Assembly: GCA_030867875.1 (NCBI GenBank)
Contig: JAOWCC010000577.1
Span: forward strand, 82,999,740-83,063,739
DNA: 64,000 nucleotides
Direction: 5' to 3'
Source: Actinernus sp. WN-2022
Lineage: Eukaryota; Cnidaria; Anthozoa; Actiniaria; Actinernidae
Shown here: one piece after another, positions 56,477-64,000 of the stretch
Numbering within the stretch: the first letter of the stretch is position 1
Layout of the letters: each line of letters opens with the position of its first letter
Notes under the pieces: model-generated
Told to the model about the DNA's origin: nothing
Databases searched by the model: none
What the model saw: the letters and a program-made list of their open reading frames with translations, nothing else
Made by a program: the position numbers and the translations under genes

Positions 56477-56965
56477 TTAAGACACGAATAAGTACGTTTA
56501 AAATAGATGCATTAATCTAGAAAGCTAACTCAATTACGTCACTACTATAGCCATAATATATTAGGTGGTGGATAGTCTATTGCTTCATTACATTATTTGA
56601 GGATGAGGTCTGAGTGCAATTTTAGCCTGATGATAACATGGTTTATATTGGACCTCTGTTGGCTTATGCGAAGGACATCTGTGAATTTATGGGCAGAGGA
56701 ATTGAACATGCCAGTGTGTTAACAATCAATATGCTACTATAATTAATTATGCACGAGGGAAACCACCAATCCAAATTCTGGATAATCGTACAACGTGCCG
56801 GTCATTGAAATACTCTACTTCCAGTTCAACGGCACTTCAAAGTCAGAAGAATTTGAGATTCAAATAACTAGGGACTTTGAAATCTCTAAGTCCTGGACAT
56901 AATAACTGGGAAACTGACATGTCAACAGTAAAGAAGTGAAAACCTGCCTCCAACTGGATTCGGAA

Positions 56966-58705
56966 TAATAATAATAATAAGTAGCATTTATATAGCGCCA
57001 TTTCCATTTAGCCCAATGGCGCTTTACAATCTCATGTGGTACTAGAATAAGTCTAGGACTAGATATATAAATTACATGCATGTATATATATGAAGTAAAA
57101 TGATTTATAGGATGTGGAAGATTTACTAGCCTGAATTTCAGCCGTCTCCTCCGGTTCGTTCCTCCCTAGAGAGACGTCTGAATCCAATAGCCGATAATGC
57201 TGTCCAGTGACGTCACTACCAGAAAACCTGGTAGTGATCTTTGATTGGTTCATATTCTATAATTTCGCATAATTATCATAATTAACTCATCCGAGAAGAC
57301 GGCAGGATTCACTTTGGACTCGCGATTGTTGATCGTTGAGTTTCAGTGCAGTGATTGTCTTTGGCAAAGACCTTGAATTCGTAAGGAAAACATCTGGAAA
57401 TGGATTGAAAGTGTCCTGCACAATAACCGGCCGACTGTCCTTTCATGTTTTTCTACTTTTCTGTTGCATCATTTACATAGGTAATATCTCGTAGCTGTGT
57501 CGATTCGAGCGGCAGATCGCGAGACAAAGGTCAACAGAAAGACAAAGATCAACTGTACTTTGCCTCCAAATATAATATGACGATTTGTTGCTTCGAAAAG
57601 GTTTTCACAACATAAGAGGCACTTGAGAAGCAAATGGGATGGAGATATATATATATAGGTAAGGCTTTTATTTTGGCCAGCATGATCTCAAATAATTTCT
57701 CAAGGCGAGTGATGGCTTTGTTTTTGTGACCCACGAACTCTTACTACCGCCGTGACAGTTTCATTTGCATAAATTCAATTGTTAATCCGCCTTGACGTCA
57801 CTGGACGGCATTATCGGCTATTGGATTCAGACGTTTCTCTCGGGAGGAACGAACCGGAGGAGACGAATGAAATTCAGGCTAAATATTTACTTGGGTGTTA
57901 AAATATGTAATATCTAATGAAAAAAATATCTAATATCTAATGAAACTTATCGATATAAAATGACTAATTGTAAGCTTGATTAAAAAGATAGGTTTTGATA
58001 TTTGTCTTAAAACTAATTACAGTTGCGCAGTGACGAATTGCTTCTGGGAGGGAATTCCATAGTTTCGGTGCTGCATGTTGGAAAGCCCGATCGGCATAGT
58101 GCGATAGTTTTGCGGATGGAATTTTTAGCAGCTTCCGTGTAGAAGAGCGCAGTTGTCTAATTGGTTTGTGCATGGGGCTGCAACATGTCTCTAACGTACG
58201 CTGGCGCTAATCCATTTAAGGCGATATATGTAAGTAATAGTAGTTTGAATACTATCCTTTGCTTAACCGGTGACCAGTGTAACTGCCTGAGAATCAGCGT
58301 GATATGGTCGTATTTTCTGCTGCGTGTTATAAGGCGCGCTGCAGAGTTCTGTACATTTTGTAACCAATCAAGTGAAACTAGTGGAAGTCCATAAAGTAGC
58401 GAATTACAACTGTCAAGCTTAGTTGCGACAGGCAGTTTCTGATTTTGGCTATATTACCTAAATGATAGAAAGATGCGTTGCATATGTTAGCTACATGCTG
58501 TTCAAGGGACATGTGCTGATCAAAAATAACACCAATGCTCCTTGCTGAGATGGACGATTGTATGCGTTCGCTGGTGACTTGAACGTAGTCTATTAATGGG
58601 CGTGGACGGTAGTGTGCACATAATACTAGAAGATCGGTCTTGTCACGGTTCAGTTTCAACTTATTGCACGCCAACCATGAATCGATCTCACTAACACAAG
58701 CTTCA
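56966..58705 (-). mobile_element. 5'-truncated LINE in copy A
   Basis: Flanked by ATTCGGAA at 56958-56965 and 58706-58713; copy B has the empty site. A (ATA)n 3' tail faces 56966. The minus-strand frames have RT thumb motifs (SWLACNKLKLNRDKTDLLVL, SIGVIFDQHMSLEQHVANIC) and the terminal KLWNSLPEAIRHC. A 755 bp element (57127-57881) lies in its 3' UTR. Confidence 0.85.
57127..57881. mobile_element. 755 bp element with ~95 bp inverted ends, in the LINE
   Basis: TAGCCTGAATTTCAGCCGTC and GAATGAAATTCAGGCTA. Flanks AAGATTTAC and AATATTTAC match at eight of nine, a probable 9 bp target duplication. Internal palindrome around 57217-57239 (CACTACCAGAAAACCTGGTAGTG-type). No transposase. Confidence 0.75.
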
Positions 58706-60449
58706 ATTCGGAACAACTTTCTCAGAACCCACGACTCCTTGTCCTGTTTCTTACCCACTACACTAGTGAATCGCTAGATGAACTCTCCCGTCCCAAAATA
58801 ATAATAATTCATGAGCAGGATAGCTATACACGATAGTTCAACCGTTACTCTTAATTACAAACAGTTGAAACAATGCTTAAATAAAGCACGCCTGCATTTA
58901 TAACTAATGAGTAGTAGAAGCTGTTTAATATACTCGTCACCGGATTCGACGGCGCTTTCAAGGCCTCGTAACGAGCGTATGAAACATTACTTCAAAACGA
59001 TATCAATCGATATCATTGGCATCATTTAATTAGCTTCCCGTAGTTGCATGACTACACAAATAGATAGAGGATATTAAAAGGACGCTAGGATATATGAGAT
59101 CAGCGAACGAGTAAGATATTTCAGCAACACGAGAATATGACATTCTTATCTCCAAGCGGTCATGTAAAGTTCTGTTTAATTATCGATAAAATCCACGTGT
59201 GAAGACATCGCGTTTAGAAATATACACTGGTACGGTAACCGATAATTGTATATTAAAGATTTTTTTATCTTGCTAAGCTGAGGTAAACAATGCCTTGAAC
59301 CCATAACCAGCAGCATCCATCCCATATACTGTAGGCCTATGTCACAGCGTTATCACAAGTTAGGTTATTTTTAGAACGGTTCCCGCTATTCTTGGTTTGC
59401 AGTCATTCCTATGGGAATAAACTCACAAAAGCGTTGCAGCCATGTTGGACAGTATAACATAAATAGCTAATGGGGCATCTTTTGTTCCGCCACTGGTGCA
59501 ACCCACCAATTGGCCAACTTGCGAAAACACCGTGACACCTATATAGGAGTTATGGACCCTCCAGGTTAAGGGATCCTGACGAACCCGAGTCGTATATGAG
59601 CTCGTACATATTTAGGCTATGTAACTTTTGCTCATGTGGCCGATGGGGCGCTTAGAACTTGGTTATGAGCTCAGTACGACAAGAGTGGGTGGAATAATTG
59701 TTTTATTATGCACACATTCACTGGATATGAGCCATCGAACAAACATAATAATTTTGCATTTACAGTGATTACAATGAAACAAAGCAATAGGAAAACAATC
59801 ACACTCCCGATTTTGCCAGTGATCACAATGAAGTGGTCATGTGAAAAAAATCTGCGAATCTGAAATGACAGTTTATAGAACGAACTTCAAAATATAACTA
59901 TAACTACGAACAAAGGTAACTTAGTGTAATCATGTCATGAACGAGACATCAATTTCAAGAGGCATTTTTCGTTTCTGATCTTTGGTACATATGGTTTAAT
60001 GAAAAAATGATAATAGTCCTAGAAATAACACATTATTGAGTAAAACTAAGACCAAAACATAGACCAAACACAACTTTCCTCTTTACAAATAAGGAAAACA
60101 AGATCACGCGCTCTTTCAAATAGAATAAGAATAAAAATAAACTTCCATGTTTCCTTCATAATTTAAATATGTCTGTTTTTCAAAATATAAGTTTTCAATG
60201 CACATGCATCTGTATTCGTCGCCTTCTTTATTAGCTTCTCTCCACGAAACAAATATTATTACTCTCTGCGAATTAATAATGGTATGTTTGCGATCATTTA
60301 AAATGCTTGCAAAATCACTCAAGGACGTTAAGAACTGGGTATTATCTGGTTGCCAGACCCCCAGCAAATATGTACCGTTTTATTGTCTTAACTGATAATT
60401 ACTCTTTTAAAATTAACTTACAGTTTTGTTGGTTTTGACTTCCTCGACA

Positions 60450-60752
60450 TTATACTGCTTCTTATGGTAATCATGTAATCAGTGACATCATAGTTAACAT
60501 AACTAAAAGGATGGAGCCGCGAGTTTTGTACTTCGGCAGAGGCCTATAACCAGGAATGTTTATCCCGATACTAGGACTTTTCACAGCATTTTCACGGTTT
60601 TTCGCTATTCCCGGGTTGCAAACATTCCTAAAGGAATGCAATAACAAAAGCGTAGCAGCCATGTTGGTTGGTATAACAAAAATAGCCAATGATACATATT
60701 TTGCTCCGCAACTAGTGCAACCCATCAATTGGCGGAAAAAATAATTTGAGCG
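60450..60752. repeat. Third, partial copy of the 59350-59520 segment
   Basis: A block with AACAAAAGCGTAGCAGCCATGTTGG resembles 59430-59470 and 62505-62545. It joins directly to the arm-like sequence at 60753. Confidence 0.55.
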
Positions 60753-63010
60753 AAATTTCCTCTGCGATGGACTTTACACTTCGAAAATCTCATTTCAATC
60801 GCCATCTTGATTTGACTTCGTTATGCATAAATAGGTAATTACCAAAATTTGGAAGTGACGTCACGGACACGGTTTTGGACTCTGAGTCGCAGTTAGACCC
60901 TACATGGGGAGAACCGGAAACGATGAAATCGCCAGTCTCCCTCAAGTAGGGGATGCTGTATGCAGGCTAGCTGTAATATGGTATTAGTGAGAAAAGTCAC
61001 ATGACAGGAACTCGGCTGGGCATATAAAGCTTAGAGCATAAGGTTATATGTTGTACCATTGGGAGTTGGCCTAAAGCTATTCACGTTGAAACAAATTTTG
61101 TCCTTATTAAAATAGGACAACAAAAGCTTTTTCTCCGTTCTCATAATCGAAGTGAAAGTTCAATAAAGGACGAGTATAATATTTTGACACTTAAAGGCGA
61201 TTGTTTTAATTACAATCTAGCAGAGCGATTTGACTTCGACGTATCTAGTAAATATCTTCTTATCACTTCAGGTTCCTGGGGTGGCTGGAGTGGATGGTCA
61301 AGCTGCTCTGCAATATGTGGACAGGGAATTACACATCGACGTAGAAGTTGCAATCAGGGTAGTTGTGTCGGACAAAGCAAAGAAACAAGGAACTGTAACC
61401 TCCCGCGCTGTCTAGGTAAGACATGAATAAGTACATTTAAAATCGATGCATTAATCTAGAAAGCTAACTCAATGACTTCGCTACTATAGCCATTATATAT
61501 TAGGTGTTGGGTGGTGGATTGCTTCATTACATTATCTGAGGATGAGGTCTGAGTGCTATTTTAACCTAATAATAACATGGTCTATTTTGAACCTCTGTTT
61601 GACACACACTTATGGGAAGGACATCTGTGAATTTGTGCGTAGGGGAATTGAACATTCCAGTGTGTTAACAATCAATATTCTACTATCATTAATTATGCAC
61701 GAGGGAAACCACCAATCCAAATTCTGGATAATCGTACAACGTGCAGGTCATTGAAATCCCGTCAAATACTCTCCTTCCTGTACGCCCACCCGGACGGCAC
61801 ATACATATATAATACGTCACAAACAGGAGTACCCCCCCCCCCCCCCCCGCCGGGTACGGCACTTCAAAGTCAGAATAATTTGAGATTCAAATAACTAGGG
61901 ACTTTGAAATTAAGTCCTGTACATAATAACTGGGAAACTAACATGTCAACAGTAAAGAAGTGAAGTGACATTGAAAGAAAAAAAGCCTGCCTCGAACGGG
62001 ATTCGGAACAACTTTCACAGAACCCACAGACTCATAGTCCTGTTCCTTACCCACTGTACTAGCGAGTCGCTTGATGAACTCTCTGGTCCCAAAATAATAA
62101 TAATCCATGAACGGGATAGCTATACACAATAGTTCATCCGTTTACTCTTAATAACAAACAATAGAGACAATGCTTAAATAAAGCACGCCTGCATTTATAA
62201 CTAATGAGTAGAAGAACCTGTTTAATATACTCGTCACCGGATTCGACGGCGCTTTCAAGGCCTCGTGACGAGTGTATGAAACATATTACTTCAAAACAAT
62301 ATCAATCGATATCACTGGCACCATTTTATAGACTAATGAAATACATTATATCTTATAAATTATTCCCGGAACCCAGGAGCCCATAATCAGGAGCATCCAT
62401 CTCATATACAGTAGGCCTATGTCATAGCGTTATCACAAGTTAGGTTATTTTTAGAACGGATTCCCGCTATTCTTTGCTTGCATTCATTGCTAAGGGAATA
62501 AACTCACAAAAACCATCAGCCATGTTGGACAGTAGTATAACAAAAATAGCTAATGGGGCATCTTTTGCTCCGCCACTGGCATGGTACAACCCATGCACCA
62601 ATTGGCCAACTTGCGAAAATACCGGGACACCTACATGTATATAGGAGATATGGACGCTCCAGGTTATGGGATCCTGACGAACCCGAGTCCCGAGTCGTAC
62701 ATGAGCTTCAAAATATTTAGGCTATGTAACTTTTGCTCATGTGGTCGATGGGCGCTTAGAAGTTGGCTATGAACTCAGTACGACGAGAGTGGGTGGAATA
62801 ATCGTTTTATTATGCACACATTCAATGGATATGAGCCATCGAACAAACATAATGATTTTGCATTTACAGTGATCGCAATGAAACAAAGCGATAGGAAAAC
62901 AATTACACTCCCGATTTTGCGAGTGATCACATGGAAGTGGTGATGTAAAAAAATCTGCGAATCTGAAATGACAGTTTATAGAACGAACTTTAAAATATAA
63001 TTATGTTACT
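60753..63010. repeat. Segmental duplication copy B
   Basis: Collinear with copy A without its MITE and LINE, so it preserves the empty sites. It begins with an arm-like segment (60753-60985). It contains the better TSP1 exon. There is a C tract at about 61830-61850. Confidence 0.8.
61272..61415 (+). CDS. Thrombospondin type 1 exon, copy B
   Basis: A 144 bp, 48-codon exon of one TSP1 repeat. Acceptor TATCACTTCAG ends at 61271, donor GTAAGAC starts at 61416, both phase 1, the usual layout. It has WSGWSSCSAICGQGITHRRRSC, the GSCVGQSKETRNC stretch and PRC. All six cysteines expected of the fold are present. Adjacent exons of the parent gene were not found in the window. Confidence 0.8.
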   Translation, partial: VPGVAGVDGQAALQYVDRELHIDVEVAIRVVVSDKAKKQGTVTSRAV

Positions 63011-63717
63011 CATTAATTATTCATGACGACAACTACCAACCAAGTGTCTCAATTTATAGAACGTTCCGTACTTCGAACCCCGCGTCGAAAACTCTCATGA
63101 ATAGTTCAACTACACTTCAATGTCCTAGAAATTCAGTTGAAATTTGGATGTCGTAGGCCTGTCCATACTAACTGGGAATCTAATATGAACTGAAGAGATA
63201 TCGAAAGAACAAACCTTCCTCCAACGGGGTTCAACATTTTCTCGGTGTTTTGAACCCCTTATGGTATTGGCCTACATTTTAGTGCTCAATAAATTTTCAC
63301 CGCGATGAGATGAAAACGTCGTTTTCCTCAATACATGAATCGAGCAAAAGTGCAGTTTTTATGGCAGAACTTAATACCGAAAAAATCTGAATATATATAT
63401 ATGTTCACCAATTTAATTTCCAGATTTTACTGACTGGACTCATTTCGTATTTCAGTCATGTCAATAGCACGTTCTTTTGGGACATATTCCGAAATCAGAA
63501 TACCTTGAAATATTGCAAATATTCATCTTCCGAAATGAAGAAAGCAGTTTTAGTACATCATTTATGAATTAATTTTTAGTTTGATAATATAAGTAACATT
63601 GTTTTATTGTGCATTCCTTTTTCGGACTAGCCGCATTTGTGAAAAAAAATAACGCGTGCGAAGCAAATACGAAAAACTTCACAACGTCTGTTGTAAATTA
63701 ATAAGAACAAAGAGAAA
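63011..63717. other. Non-coding flank of the second Polinton
   Basis: No gene, repeat or RNA feature was recognised. A short TA tract lies near 63388-63398. GAGAAA precedes the Polinton end at 63718. Confidence 0.4.
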
Positions 63718-64000
63718 AGTAGTATATAGACTAGCGGTTCTGGCGCAGCTTGAACGTTTTATTGTTGCAATCCTTGCTCGATAACTCCAGAACCGCAGCG
63801 AATTGTTCTACTTCAGCATCCGAACAATTCGCTGCGGTTCTGGAGTTATCGAGCAAGGATTGCAATAATAAAACGTTCAAGCTGCGCCAGAACCCGCTAG
63901 TTTATATACTACTATAAATTATACATTAAAGGAACGTAATCATAAGGTATTATATCAGGGCTAAGCATACATTAACATTTATTCGAACATTTGGTTTATA
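63718..64000 (+). mobile_element. Left end of a second Polinton
   Basis: AGTAGTATATAG starts at 63718, and a ~196 bp palindrome (63718-63913) with ~85-base arms around TACTTCAGCATCC follows. Its stem sequence is unlike that of the first element. From about 63914 the sequence resembles the first element's inner terminal repeat, including GGGCTAAGCATACATTAACA. The remaining element lies beyond the window. Confidence 0.85.

Larger units (their letters stand above)
55388..59990. repeat. Segmental duplication copy A
   Basis: Collinear with 60753-63010 in pieces (55388-55728, 56195-56957, 58706-59160 and 59330-59990). Copy A is longer because of a MITE (55728-56194), a LINE (56966-58705) and a piece lost or added around 59000-59330. 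Each copy has one TSP1 exon. Confidence 0.8.

Noticed and set aside
1..64000. CRISPR array
   Set aside because: No regular 20-40 bp repeats with unique spacers; tandem units at 18600-19295 and 50960-51290 have no spacers.

Overview
The window is eukaryotic nuclear DNA, most likely from an anthozoan cnidarian such as a stony coral. Support: very low gene density, spliced genes with GT-AG introns, a Penelope-like element with a hammerhead ribozyme, an ISL2EU-type DNA transposon, thrombospondin type 1 exons, several TA-flanked MITEs, and a Polinton/Maverick whose genes resemble cnidarian copies. The organism is an inference from these families as I remember them; no search was run. Almost everything readable is a mobile element, usually nested in another and usually broken.

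Layout. 1-4262: a decayed LINE with an SGNH-hydrolase-like domain and an APE-type endonuclease, between inverted arrays of ~128 bp units. 4535-5690: remains of two Penelope-like elements in opposite orientation, each with a hammerhead ribozyme fold. 5826-6474 and 35827-36476: a ~650 bp direct repeat carrying a tRNA-like segment. Between these copies lies a decayed spliced gene (exon 1 at 8005-8323, exon 2 from 32463). A Polinton (8324-31729) landed in that exon 9-14 bp before its splice donor. 36478-39035: an ISL2EU-type transposon (DDE transposase plus a SWIM/YqaJ accessory protein). 41.5 kb: a LINE fragment. 42696-51791: a large non-autonomous inverted-repeat element containing a 4.6 kb element (9 bp target duplication), which itself contains a MITE. 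51958-55613: an element with ~650 bp inverted arms. 55388-63010: a diverged duplication carrying a thrombospondin type 1 exon in each copy. 63718-64000: the left end of a second Polinton.

Polinton content. From the left: a zinc-binding protein, a TFIIB-like factor (split by a LINE that is itself split by a 5 kb element), a small glycine-rich protein, a penton-like minor capsid protein, a large uncharacterised protein, a membrane protein, a double-jelly-roll major capsid protein, an A32-type packaging ATPase, four small proteins (at least three apparently membrane-linked), a retroviral-type integrase and a protein-primed-type family B DNA polymerase. MCP, ATPase and the small proteins are packed with 1-8 base start-stop overlaps. 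Frameshifts, a nonsense codon in the polymerase and a deletion fusing the tails of integrase and polymerase show that this copy is dead.

The most unusual points are: the ~196 bp terminal palindromes of the two Polintons, which share length and outer bases but have unrelated stems; a 168 bp inverted copy of the right host flank inserted at the left Polinton end; a TFIIB-like gene inside a Polinton; two opposed hammerhead ribozymes; and a 5S rRNA-like segment inside an inverted-repeat element built from a 152 bp tandem array.
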